Positions 1 through 5,643 are shown, counted from the first letter of the stretch. The stretch is 9,069 bases of DNA from Thermoprotei archaeon (GCA_003650785.1 QMRW01000048.1:1-9069), one strand, 5' to 3'. The notes: generated by a model from the letters alone, not told the origin. Numbers and translations: made by a program.

Positions 1-406
1 CTACGATCTCTTCCGTTTTCATAGGAACTACCCTAGCATCAAACGACACTACTGTCTCTACATTAAAATTCTTCAATACCTGCAGAGTAAGTGCGCTACT
101 CAAGATTCCAGCTACAATAGAATCCAGCTTCTCTACTCTCCTACTGAAGATAGCCTCTGAAGTAAACACATAGTTCACCTCATCCGAGAATACGTAGGCT
201 AGGAATGGATTGAACCCCTCTCGAAATAGTACCTTAGCAGCTTCAACCATACACTTCATGAAGCGCTCGTCGAAAGGTCTCTCTAGACTTAAGACCTTTT
301 CCAGTCTGTGGAAGGCTCTTCCATCACATCTAATGATGAAGGGGATACTAGGAGGTACTACTATACGAGAGTACACTTCATATTCCTTAAACTCTCTAAT
401 CTTCAT
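1..406 (-). CDS. tRNA(His) guanylyltransferase-like (Thg1/TLP) 3'-5' polymerase, N-terminal part
   Basis: Reverse-strand reading from an ATG at 406 gives 135 codons with no stop, running off the left edge, so the C-terminal part is missing. Visible motifs are RCDGRAF (Asp28), FSDEVNYVF (Asp75, Glu76) and FDARVV (residues 122-127). They match the metal-binding and palm motifs of the Thg1 family, which adds nucleotides in the 3'-5' direction. In human Thg1 the equivalent acidic residues are D29, D76 and E77, so spacing is conserved and the ATG at 406 is reasonable. Eukaryotic Thg1 adds G-1 to tRNA(His); archaeal and bacterial homologues mostly repair tRNA 5' ends, and sequence alone cannot decide between these roles. 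The later HINNLYN-type region lies outside the window. The gene is divergent from the HAD phosphatase. A TATA-like stretch only 9-18 bases before the ATG fits this start poorly; a GTG at 376 is the alternative. Confidence 0.88.
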   Translation of the reverse strand, partial: MKIREFKEYEVYSRIVVPPSIPFIIRCDGRAFHRLEKVLSLERPFDERFMKCMVEAAKVLFREGFNPFLAYVFSDEVNYVFTSEAIFSRRVEKLDSIVAGILSSALTLQVLKNFNVETVVSFDARVVPMKTEEIV

Positions 407-414
407 TACAATCC

Positions 415-424
415 ATATATTAAA
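415..424 (-). promoter_or_regulatory. TATA-like element upstream of the Thg1-like gene
   Basis: Read on the minus strand this is TTTAATATAT, close to the archaeal TATA consensus. It lies 9-18 bases before the ATG at 406. Archaeal transcription usually begins about 25 bases after the box centre, which would fall near 394, inside the ORF. Either the start codon lies further in (GTG 376) or this is not the working promoter. Confidence 0.35.
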
Positions 425-500
425 TGTTGAATGACCTTAGAAGTTTTCACTTAATTAGAGGGTTTAATAGGGTGGAGCAGGTTTCACTGAACCCTTTTGA

Positions 501-544
501 GGATGACATTTAAGCTTAGTATTTCAGCAATAAAAGTGTCATCC
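501..544. repeat. Inverted repeat, 11-bp stem with 22-nt loop
   Basis: GGATGACATTT at 501-511 pairs with AAGTGTCATCC at 534-544, with one G-T wobble and otherwise perfect pairing, around a 22-base AT-rich loop. It is not followed by a T tract, so it does not look like a simple terminator. It could be the core of a small RNA transcribed from the TATA-like box at 463-470, or a protein binding site. Confidence 0.55.
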
Positions 545-628
545 AAATGAGAGAAGAGTGCATAGCTCTCTGAACAACAGAAGCTCTCCCTCTTCAGTGA
601 GACTCAAAGGAGAGTAGTAGGAGTATCA

Positions 629-636
629 ATTTAAAT
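629..636 (+). promoter_or_regulatory. TATA box of the HAD phosphatase gene
   Basis: The octamer ATTTAAAT is centred about 25 bases before the ATG at 658. This places the expected transcription start at the A of the start codon, so the mRNA is probably leaderless. The bases just before the ATG lack a ribosome binding site, which agrees. The same octamer precedes the Sm-like gene. Confidence 0.7.
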
Positions 637-657
637 CAGGACTACATTTGAGAGTGT

Positions 658-1437
658 ATGATGAGGTTGAAGAAAGAATACAGTAAGTACAGATTATTCA
701 TACTTGACTGTGATGGAGTAGTATGGAGAGGGGAGAATCCTATAGAATCAGCTATTGAGGCTGTAGAAGTACTAAGAGAAATGGGAAGGAGAGTAGTTTT
801 CATGACAAATAATGCCACCATCTCCAGGAATGACTACTCGAATAAATTTAGTAGAATGGGACTATACGTACCACCCGAAGATATATACACTAGTGGTTAT
901 GGAGCAGCACAATTCCTAAAAGGAAAATATAGAACCACTTACATCATAGGCGAAGAGGGGCTTAAAATAGAACTCGAAAGTATTGGAATAAGAGTGAAGA
1001 ATGAGGCAGAAAGTGTAGTAGTAGCACTAGATAGAGGTGTCACCTACACTAAAATAGCATACGCAGCTAAACTCATAAGAGGGGGGGCATATTTTATTGC
1101 TACTAACAGAGATCCAACAGTACCGGCAGAAGAGGGAGAGATACCGGGAGCAGGGGCTATAGTAGCTGCAGTAGAAGTAGCTTCAGGTAGAAGACCAGAT
1201 ATTGTCATAGGTAAGCCGGAGCCCTATCTCTTTAAATTAATCCTGAGAGATAATCCTACACCTAAAGAAGAGATATTAGTGGTAGGAGATAGAATCGAAA
1301 CGGATATATTAGGAGCTAGGAACTTTGGAGTCGATTCTCTACTGGTGTTAACAGGAGTCACGAAGAGAGAGCATCTAAAAGAGTTAGACATAAGACCTAC
1401 CTATGTGGTAAATACGCTAATAGAAATCTTTGAGTAG
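658..1437 (+). CDS. HAD superfamily subclass IIA phosphatase (NagD / p-nitrophenyl phosphatase-like)
   Basis: A 259-residue soluble protein carrying all four HAD motifs. Motif I is DCDGVVWRG, with Asp17 as nucleophile and Asp19 as acid/base. Motif II is MTNN (Thr50), motif III is GKPEP (Lys186), and motif IV is GDRIETD (Asp211, Asp216), which binds Mg2+. The long stretch between motifs II and III is the C2 cap typical of the NagD group, and the length is normal for that family. Members hydrolyse small phosphomonoesters such as p-nitrophenyl phosphate, phosphoglycolate or nucleotides; the physiological substrate cannot be read from the sequence. Two ATG codons stand in tandem (658, 661). The first is chosen because the TATA box spacing fits a leaderless start there. 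The stop is TAG. A run of seven G at 1081-1087 is unusual for this AT-rich gene, but the frame continues intact. Confidence 0.92.
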   Translation: MMRLKKEYSKYRLFILDCDGVVWRGENPIESAIEAVEVLREMGRRVVFMTNNATISRNDYSNKFSRMGLYVPPEDIYTSGYGAAQFLKGKYRTTYIIGEEGLKIELESIGIRVKNEAESVVVALDRGVTYTKIAYAAKLIRGGAYFIATNRDPTVPAEEGEIPGAGAIVAAVEVASGRRPDIVIGKPEPYLFKLILRDNPTPKEEILVVGDRIETDILGARNFGVDSLLVLTGVTKREHLKELDIRPTYVVNTLIEIFE

Positions 1438-1452
1438 AAAGGCAGTACAGAT

Positions 1453-1485
1453 GTATTACGTGGATATTACATAAATATTACATAA
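1453..1485. repeat. Tandem 11-bp direct repeats upstream of the ribbon-helix-helix gene
   Basis: ATATTACATAA occurs twice in perfect tandem at 1464-1474 and 1475-1485. A degenerate copy precedes it at 1453-1463 (GTATTACGTGG). The period is about one helical turn, so the units lie on the same DNA face. They stand about 80 bases before the start of a predicted ribbon-helix-helix protein. Dimers of such proteins often bind tandem sites cooperatively, so autoregulation is a reasonable inference. The ACATAAAT within the repeats could also be read as a poor TATA box. Confidence 0.6.
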
Positions 1486-1557
1486 GTATCATATTCTAGA
1501 ATACTTTCATTCAACTCTTAGATAGCAGTTATACCATATCCCTTTGCATATATTAGT

Positions 1558-1562
1558 GGTGG
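1558..1562 (+). promoter_or_regulatory. Ribosome binding site deciding a TTG start at 1568
   Basis: GGTGG, a partial match to the archaeal anti-Shine-Dalgarno, ends five bases before a TTG at 1568. It favours this codon over the upstream in-frame TTG at 1544 and the GTG codons at 1556 and 1559, which overlap the site itself. Confidence 0.5.
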
Positions 1563-1567
1563 AAAGC

Positions 1568-1741
1568 TTGAAAACCATAAGGGTATCCGAGGATACACTT
1601 GAAGATATAAAGGCACTCAAGAAGTTACTAAAGTGTAGATCCTGCGATGAAGTCGTTAGGACACTAATAGTAGTATTCGTCAAGTTCTCGGAGATGGTGC
1701 CTAGGGATAGGAGAGAGCCACCAATAGGAGCGTACATTTAG
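1568..1741 (+). CDS. Small ribbon-helix-helix (CopG/VapB-like) DNA-binding protein
   Basis: With the TTG start at 1568 the product has 57 residues and begins KTIRVSEDT after the initiator. That is the amphipathic beta strand typical of the MetJ/Arc/CopG fold. Helix 1 is about residues 10-22 (LEDIKALKKLLKC), and helix 2 runs from about residue 25 to 40 (DEVVRTLIVVF onward). A basic tail ends in PIGAYI. Such proteins dimerise and insert the strand pair into the DNA major groove; many are antitoxins or autoregulators. No toxin gene is adjacent: upstream is the HAD phosphatase and downstream a convergent acetyltransferase, so a toxin-antitoxin role is not supported locally. The opposite strand is also open over 1507-1737 but looks like a shadow. 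An alternative start at 1544 would give 65 residues. Confidence 0.68.
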   Translation: MKTIRVSEDTLEDIKALKKLLKCRSCDEVVRTLIVVFVKFSEMVPRDRREPPIGAYI

Positions 1742-1750
1742 CCAGATTCC

Positions 1751-1762
1751 CCTCTTTTATTT
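1751..1762 (+). terminator. Pyrimidine/T-rich tract after the ribbon-helix-helix gene
   Basis: CCTCTTTTATTT begins ten bases past the stop codon. Archaeal RNA polymerase ends transcripts at T-rich stretches without needing a hairpin, so this is a plausible terminator for the plus-strand gene. Confidence 0.45.
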
Positions 1763-1777
1763 CCTAAAAATTTTAGG
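1763..1777. repeat. AT-rich palindrome between convergent genes
   Basis: CCTAAAAATTTTAGG is a perfect inverted repeat, with 7-bp arms around one central base. It lies between the converging ribbon-helix-helix and acetyltransferase genes and presents A/T runs on both strands. A bidirectional termination aid is most likely; a protein binding site is possible. Confidence 0.5.
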
Positions 1778-1810
1778 TGAAACTTATACTCTGACTACTA
1801 ATTGAGAGCT

Positions 1811-1815
1811 AAAAA
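1811..1815 (-). terminator. T5 tract directly after the acetyltransferase stop
   Basis: On the minus strand a run of five T begins two bases past the TAG stop at 1818-1820. It fits archaeal T-tract termination. No hairpin precedes it. Confidence 0.4.
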
Positions 1816-1817
1816 TT

Positions 1818-2954
1818 CTAGATGTGATCAAGACCCCATACATAGAGTGGTAGGGGGAATAGTACTTGAAGCTGACTGGCTCCAAGTCCGATAGTCTCAG
1901 GGCCATCGAATAGGAGTCTAACCATAGAGCGCTCATCGAGAAGTAGCTTAGGTTCCGTATCTATCTCCTCAAGTAACACCTCTCCCCTATCCACCATCAG
2001 CCTTACACGTTCTCCAGTCTCCTTAATTCCTATCGAAATATCTATCTGTAGGCGAGAGCCTCTTTCAGAGAGTAGAGGGGAGTAGGCTTTTAGCGTATCC
2101 TTAAGACTCAGTATCTTTACCATTCCAACGGGTACAAGTCTCCATAAATAACATACTCGTCGAAGGGCTAGAAAAGTATCGTATATGTAATAAGGACAAC
2201 TTACCTCGACTTCGGAAGCCCCATATTCCTTACCTAGAGTCATCAGGATAGAGTATATTAGTGGAAATAAGTTCTCTGGAGGTCCACCGTATTCTATTAT
2301 ACGATTCGGTCGATGCTCACTTATAAAAGCTATGTAGGCAGACTTCTCCTCTGAAAGGAAGACCATTAATCCAGGCATATCGAACAGTAACTCATAATCT
2401 CTCCTACTGCGCTCTATCACTATAGGTTCTTTATCGTGTAGGCTGATTATACTATCCAATAGATCACTTTCACCTCTATATCGAACTATACCTACCATAG
2501 AGGGCCTCCACTCGATCTCAAGTGATCTAACAGAGACCTTAAACAGAGCATACTTACCCGCCATCTCATAGCCAAAGTGACCATATCTCTGTCTATCACC
2601 CCACAAAATTGATAGGGGATACCCTTCCTTCCTCATCTTACTTATAGCATAGTTCATGAGCTTGGTCATAAAACCTCTTCCTCTGAATTCCTGCAGAGTA
2701 GCAACTCCACCTATACCCCCCATCATCACCTCTACCTTTCCTATTCTCATTTTGAGTGGGAATACTCCAACATGCGATACTATTCGATCATCTACTTTTA
2801 TCACTAGTCTGTTCTCATAATCTACAGTCTCTCTACGCCAGACATGTGGATACCTCCTAGGAAAGTAGCCTCTACTATGTCGGTATGAGGTCTCTAAGAA
2901 TACCATTAACTCGTCATAATCCTCTGGTCTACATGTGGTGATTTCGAAATCCAT
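1818..2954 (-). CDS. Eis-like GNAT acetyltransferase with C-terminal SCP2-like domain
   Basis: A 378-residue protein. Residues 1-135 form an N-terminal GNAT domain: the acetyl-CoA binding motif VATLQEFRGRGFM lies at about 84-96, with Arg91-Gly-Arg-Gly94 as pyrophosphate loop. It is followed by LSILWGDRQRYGHFGYE (residues 115-130, by count), a segment characteristic of Eis-type enzymes, where a Tyr near here acts as general acid. The middle part looks like a second, degenerate GNAT domain, and roughly residues 280-378 resemble the SCP2-like domain of Eis proteins. The protein ends LDHI; in Eis the C-terminal carboxylate reaches the active site, so the exact end may matter here too. Known Eis enzymes acetylate amines on aminoglycosides, peptides or polyamines; the substrate here is unknown. 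A TATA box 27 bases upstream and no ribosome binding site suggest a leaderless mRNA starting at 2954. Confidence 0.8.
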   Translation of the reverse strand: MDFEITTCRPEDYDELMVFLETSYRHSRGYFPRRYPHVWRRETVDYENRLVIKVDDRIVSHVGVFPLKMRIGKVEVMMGGIGGVATLQEFRGRGFMTKLMNYAISKMRKEGYPLSILWGDRQRYGHFGYEMAGKYALFKVSVRSLEIEWRPSMVGIVRYRGESDLLDSIISLHDKEPIVIERSRRDYELLFDMPGLMVFLSEEKSAYIAFISEHRPNRIIEYGGPPENLFPLIYSILMTLGKEYGASEVEVSCPYYIYDTFLALRRVCYLWRLVPVGMVKILSLKDTLKAYSPLLSERGSRLQIDISIGIKETGERVRLMVDRGEVLLEEIDTEPKLLLDERSMVRLLFDGPETIGLGASQLQVLFPLPLYVWGLDHI

Positions 2955-2977
2955 GTAGGACAGAGATACTATATCAA

Positions 2978-2984
2978 TTTTAAA
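2978..2984 (-). promoter_or_regulatory. TATA box of the Eis-like acetyltransferase gene
   Basis: On the minus strand TTTAAAA is centred about 27 bases before the ATG at 2954, the spacing expected for a transcript that starts at the start codon. The bases between box and ATG contain no ribosome binding site. The almost symmetrical TTTTAAA core could also serve the divergent plus-strand gene, which would give that gene a leader of about 40 bases. Confidence 0.6.
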
Positions 2985-3037
2985 GGTTTCCTTAAGAGCT
3001 GAACTAACCTTTTTGAAGAGGTATCACTATTCAATTT

Positions 3038-3042
3038 GGTGG
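3038..3042 (+). promoter_or_regulatory. Ribosome binding site of the cystathionine gamma-synthase-type gene
   Basis: GGTGG ends four bases before the ATG at 3047. Unlike the divergent acetyltransferase, this gene therefore seems to have a short leader. I see no convincing TATA box of its own apart from the shared TTTTAAA near 2978-2984. Confidence 0.5.
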
Positions 3043-3046
3043 AAAA

Positions 3047-4198
3047 ATGGGATTAAGGACCGATAGCATTCATGCCCATGAGTACTTCGATAGAACTACG
3101 GGAGCATTCATACCCCCTATCTACCAGATAGCGATGTTCGAACAACCTGGATGGACTAGAACTACAGATAGAGGTACAGATCTGAAGTACTCCAGAGAGG
3201 AAAATCCCACAGTCCGTGCACTAGAGAAATTACTAGCACGTCTAGAACTGGCTGAAGATGCATTGTGCTTCTCTAGTGGCATGGCTACAGTAGCAACAGT
3301 CTACTTCTCCCTATTAAAGAGAGGAGATGTAGTAGTAATCCCCATGGAGTTATATGGTACAAGTCTTCAACTAGCCCTGGAGCTACGTAAATATGGAGTT
3401 GAAGTACTGCTATCCTGGCCAGAGACCGATAAGATAATCGACATAGTGAACAGAAAGGTTAAACTAGTCTTCATAGAGACTATGACAAATCCCATGCTAA
3501 GAGTTATAGACGTACCAGAGCTAGCTAAAGTATGTCGTGATCTAGGTGTAGTACTAGTAGTAGATAACACATTCGTCACACCAGTACTATACCAGCCCAT
3601 GAGAGATCATGTCGATATGGTCATCCACAGTATGACAAAGTACATAGCTGGACATAATGACGTAGTAGCAGGAGTACTAGCTGGAAGTAAGAAGAGGGTT
3701 ATAGAGGTATGGGATTGGAGGAGGAAGCTAGGTAATATACTTGCACCCTTCGAAGCCTATCTAGTGTTAAGAGGAGTAAAGACCCTAGGAATTAGAATGA
3801 AGACTCATTGCGAAAATGCACAAGCTATAGCAGAATTTCTACGAGATCATCCCAAGGTGAAAGAGGTATACTATCCAGGACTCTCAGATGATAGATATCA
3901 CTCTATAGCTAAGAGAGTATTCAAAAATGGCTATGGTGGAGTAGTCAGCTTCAAGGTGAGAGGAGGTAAAGAGGAGGTACTAAAGATACTAAGGGAATTG
4001 AGTATTATTAAAGCAGCACCAAGTCTAGGAGGTCCAGAATCGCTAATATCGTATCCAATCATAAGTGCAGCCAAAGTCATCCCCGATGATATCAGAGAGA
4101 AACTGGGTATAACAGAGGAACTCCTCAGACTCTCCGTAGGACTCGAAGATGTTGACGATCTAATAGAGGATCTGGATAATGCTCTTAAGAAGATCTAG
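3047..4198 (+). CDS. Cystathionine gamma-synthase / gamma-lyase family PLP enzyme
   Basis: A 383-residue fold-type I enzyme of the Cys/Met metabolism PLP family, of normal length. The PLP lysine is Lys198 in HSMTKYIAGH. Asp173 (VVDNTF) contacts the pyridine nitrogen. Tyr48 and Arg50 of YSREENPT bind the cofactor phosphate of the neighbouring subunit, and Tyr103 (ELYGTS) stacks on the ring. C-terminal SLGGPESL and LLRLSVGLED, with the substrate-carboxylate Arg, are present. Members make or break cystathionine, or act on homocysteine or methionine; the exact reaction cannot be assigned. The segment after SLGGPESL reads SYPIISAAKVI, where many relatives have HPASMTH, so the active-site rim is somewhat divergent. 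The next gene starts 20 bases later, suggesting an operon. SAM synthetase lies 1.4 kb downstream, a loose link to methionine metabolism. Confidence 0.88.
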   Translation: MGLRTDSIHAHEYFDRTTGAFIPPIYQIAMFEQPGWTRTTDRGTDLKYSREENPTVRALEKLLARLELAEDALCFSSGMATVATVYFSLLKRGDVVVIPMELYGTSLQLALELRKYGVEVLLSWPETDKIIDIVNRKVKLVFIETMTNPMLRVIDVPELAKVCRDLGVVLVVDNTFVTPVLYQPMRDHVDMVIHSMTKYIAGHNDVVAGVLAGSKKRVIEVWDWRRKLGNILAPFEAYLVLRGVKTLGIRMKTHCENAQAIAEFLRDHPKVKEVYYPGLSDDRYHSIAKRVFKNGYGGVVSFKVRGGKEEVLKILRELSIIKAAPSLGGPESLISYPIISAAKVIPDDIREKLGITEELLRLSVGLEDVDDLIEDLDNALKKI

Positions 4199-4207
4199 TA
4201 CGATTGA

Positions 4208-4212
4208 GGAGG
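4208..4212 (+). promoter_or_regulatory. Ribosome binding site deciding a TTG start at 4219
   Basis: GGAGG, a strong match to the archaeal anti-Shine-Dalgarno, lies six bases before TTG at 4219. The alternative in-frame TTG at 4204 precedes this site and has none of its own, so the later TTG is preferred. Confidence 0.65.
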
Positions 4213-4218
4213 ATAGTA

Positions 4219-5184
4219 TTGAAAATAGAACCAGAGAAGTGTAGAGAGGTAGCTAGTGTAATTGCAGATCTCGAACTTAAAGAGGATAAGTTCACAGATC
4301 CCTATTTCTATCCCCCTGTACATGACTCCGTAGAGCATGTTGCTAGATTTTTCTTCTTCGTAGTAGCAATAGATCATAGAACTAGGAGAGAAGGCATAAG
4401 ATATGAGGAGACTATAGATGGAAGGAAATTGAGAGGTTCAGAGCTCCTCTTTAGATTAAGTATCATTAAGTACTACTCGAATAGAGAGTTCTTCTCCCCG
4501 TATAATATGAGTAATATAGATGTTGAGAGCTTGAAAGCATGGCTGAATTATGGGCAGGCTACTATCTGGGATCCTGAAGTTAGGGCATATCTACTTCGAG
4601 ATTGTGCTATCAAGCTATTGAAACTCTATGAGGGTAGTGTGAGTAGGATAATAGAGATGAGCAGAGGAAGACTACGCGGTACTACTGAGGAAGGGCTACT
4701 CGATAGACTTAGGGTATTTAGAGCATATGAAGATCCAGTTGAAAAGAAGTCATTCCTACTGGTGAAGTTCTTAATGAGAAGAGGTATCTTCACTCCTATC
4801 GATTTGGAAAATCTCCAAGTGGCTGTGGATAACCACCTAGTAAGAGTGGCTGTGAGAATTGGAATAGTAAGTTTAGAGGAATACGAAATTCCATGGTTCA
4901 TGAATTCAGCTGACTATGAAGCTGATATCATAGTGAGAATGCATGTCAGGAAAGCCTATAAATTGGTAGCTGAACTCTCCCACATAGATCCAACACTACT
5001 AGATGATCTCATGTGGACATTGGGAAGGAACTACTGTCTATATGGAACCCCTCTCTGCGATAATAAACAAATTCAAGTACTAAGTACTTCAGGCTGTCCA
5101 TTTAGAGGTATATGTAGAGCCTACCATGAGAAGGACCTCAGAAGATTAAATGAGCACAAATACGTGCACACATGGTACTATTAG
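4219..5184 (+). CDS. HhH-GPD (DNA glycosylase)-like protein with endonuclease III-type Fe-S cluster, uncharacterised
   Basis: Product of 321 residues (326 if TTG 4204 is used). Two features tie it to the helix-hairpin-helix glycosylases. First, QVAVDNHLVRV resembles the endonuclease III segment IAVDTHIFRV, putting Asp204 where the catalytic Asp138 sits. Second, the C-terminus has Cys273-x6-Cys280-x12-Cys293-x5-Cys299, with GRNYC and GCPFRGIC close to the GRYTC and GSCIIEDLC of endonuclease III, where four Cys hold a [4Fe-4S] cluster. The usual C-x2-C is widened to C-x12-C. The classic hairpin LPGVGRKTA is missing; a Lys pair (176-177) in EKKSFLLVKFL could supply a lyase Lys, but this is a guess. 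The N-terminal half also recalls the queuosine-salvage (DUF2419/QNG1) fold, itself glycosylase-like. The substrate may be a damaged DNA base or a modified nucleoside. It is probably cotranscribed with the preceding PLP enzyme gene. Confidence 0.6.
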   Translation: MKIEPEKCREVASVIADLELKEDKFTDPYFYPPVHDSVEHVARFFFFVVAIDHRTRREGIRYEETIDGRKLRGSELLFRLSIIKYYSNREFFSPYNMSNIDVESLKAWLNYGQATIWDPEVRAYLLRDCAIKLLKLYEGSVSRIIEMSRGRLRGTTEEGLLDRLRVFRAYEDPVEKKSFLLVKFLMRRGIFTPIDLENLQVAVDNHLVRVAVRIGIVSLEEYEIPWFMNSADYEADIIVRMHVRKAYKLVAELSHIDPTLLDDLMWTLGRNYCLYGTPLCDNKQIQVLSTSGCPFRGICRAYHEKDLRRLNEHKYVHTWYY

Positions 5185-5255
5185 TACTGATATTGGCGTA
5201 AAGTCAGCTGCTAAGGAGCTGTGAAGGTACCACTCACAGATACTATGACCTAAAC

Positions 5256-5263
5256 ATTTAAAT
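5256..5263 (+). promoter_or_regulatory. TATA box of the Sm-like protein gene
   Basis: ATTTAAAT, identical to the box before the HAD gene, predicts a transcript start near 5285. That leaves a leader of about 20 bases containing the ribosome binding site GGAGG at 5293-5297. Confidence 0.6.
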
Positions 5264-5292
5264 TCATCATGAATACTAACATGAGAGGGAAC

Positions 5293-5297
5293 GGAGG
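5293..5297 (+). promoter_or_regulatory. Ribosome binding site favouring a GTG start at 5304
   Basis: GGAGG ends six bases before GTG 5304, an ideal distance, but twelve bases before the in-frame ATG at 5310. GTG is therefore the likelier start, adding two residues. Confidence 0.55.
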
Positions 5298-5303
5298 GTT
5301 TAG

Positions 5304-5564
5304 GTGTTTATGATATCGGAGGGGACACCACTAAAAATGCTGTTTAAAAGTTTGAACAATACAATATTAGTAAAACTTAAAGATGGTAGTGAAATTCTAG
5401 GAATACTAGAGAGATGCGACCCTAATATGAATATGATACTACTTGAGGCTAAGGAGATAGACGAGAATAATGGTAAACCCCTTACTAACTATGGACTAGT
5501 CTTCATCAGAGGTAGTAATGTCCTGTTTGTAGTATTCGACCCCTCTCAAGTAATCTATGAGTAG
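5304..5564 (+). CDS. Sm-like archaeal protein (LSm/SmAP)
   Basis: A protein of 86 residues, the usual size of an archaeal Sm protein. The Sm1 motif spans roughly residues 18-47 (NNTILVKLKDGSEILG, then the DPNMNMIL turn, where Asp and Asn line the RNA pocket). Sm2 is GLVFIRGSNVLFV near the C-terminus, with the hallmark IRG. These proteins form six- or seven-membered rings that bind U-rich RNA and act in RNA processing and turnover. Archaea often have two or three paralogues; I cannot say which this is. The C-terminal tail FDPSQVIYE is short. The gene has its own TATA-like promoter, and SAM synthetase follows after 79 bases with a separate TATA-like element. Confidence 0.92.
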   Translation: MFMISEGTPLKMLFKSLNNTILVKLKDGSEILGILERCDPNMNMILLEAKEIDENNGKPLTNYGLVFIRGSNVLFVVFDPSQVIYE

Positions 5565-5595
5565 GAGTAATATTAATCGAGAATTGATGTAAAAT

Positions 5596-5609
5596 CTTAA
5601 ATCTATAAA
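5596..5609 (+). promoter_or_regulatory. TATA-like region of the SAM synthetase gene
   Basis: CTTAAATCTATAAA holds two overlapping TATA-like matches that would start transcription at about 5625-5631. This gives a leader of 13-20 bases before the ATG at 5644. The leader has only a weak ribosome binding site (GGGGTAGGA). Confidence 0.45.
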
Positions 5610-5643
5610 CTGAGCTCTATTGATGGGGTAGGACTTGAAATCA

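Larger units (their letters stand above)
407..657. other. 251-bp gene-free divergent intergenic region with two stem-loops
   Basis: No credible protein is found here; the longest start-to-stop stretch I noticed is 13 codons from a GTG at 472. It separates the Thg1-like gene (minus) from the HAD gene (plus). A plus-strand TATA-like TTTAATAG lies at 463-470, which would predict a transcript start near 492. Just after that come an 11-bp stem (501-511 with 534-544) and a weaker 7-bp stem (583-589 with 609-615). The final 30 bases carry the HAD promoter. A small structured RNA is possible but unproven. No tRNA, and no convincing C/D or H/ACA box set, is present. Confidence 0.5.
5185..5303 (+). other. 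Intergenic region with small hairpin and Sm-like gene promoter
   Basis: It contains a perfect 6-bp stem, CTGTGA at 5219-5224 with TCACAG at 5234-5239, around a 9-base loop. The hairpin lies between the glycosylase-like gene and the TATA box at 5256-5263. No T run follows it, so a terminator role is weak; it might mark mRNA end processing or a binding site. Confidence 0.35.

Noticed and set aside
210..434. Plus-strand open frame of 74 codons
   Set aside because: It is antisense to the clear Thg1-like coding sequence, and its translation is serine-rich with no recognisable pattern.
472..513. Short 13-codon open frame from a GTG
   Set aside because: It has no ribosome binding site, runs into the hairpin and is too short to support.
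500..573. Possible C/D box small RNA (AGGATGA ... CTGA)
   Set aside because: Box C has a mismatch, the boxes are about 63 bases apart, no internal C'/D' pair is evident, and the 11-bp stem inside conflicts with C/D architecture.
1507..1737. Minus-strand open frame of 76 codons opposite the ribbon-helix-helix gene
   Set aside because: Its translation is Ser/Thr-rich shadow-like sequence, while the plus strand gives a textbook ribbon-helix-helix pattern with a ribosome binding site.
1544..1741. Toxin-antitoxin module
   Set aside because: The ribbon-helix-helix protein resembles an antitoxin, but no PIN or other toxin gene lies next to it.
4219..5184. DNA primase large subunit (another four-Cys Fe-S archaeal protein)
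   Set aside because: In PriL the cysteines are much more widely spread, while here the C-x6-C and C-x5-C pairs and the VDNHLVRV segment match endonuclease III-like proteins.
5196..5270. Minus-strand ATGATGA as box C of a C/D RNA
   Set aside because: No CTGA lies at guide distance (the nearest is about 70 bases away), and the region overlaps the Sm-like gene promoter.
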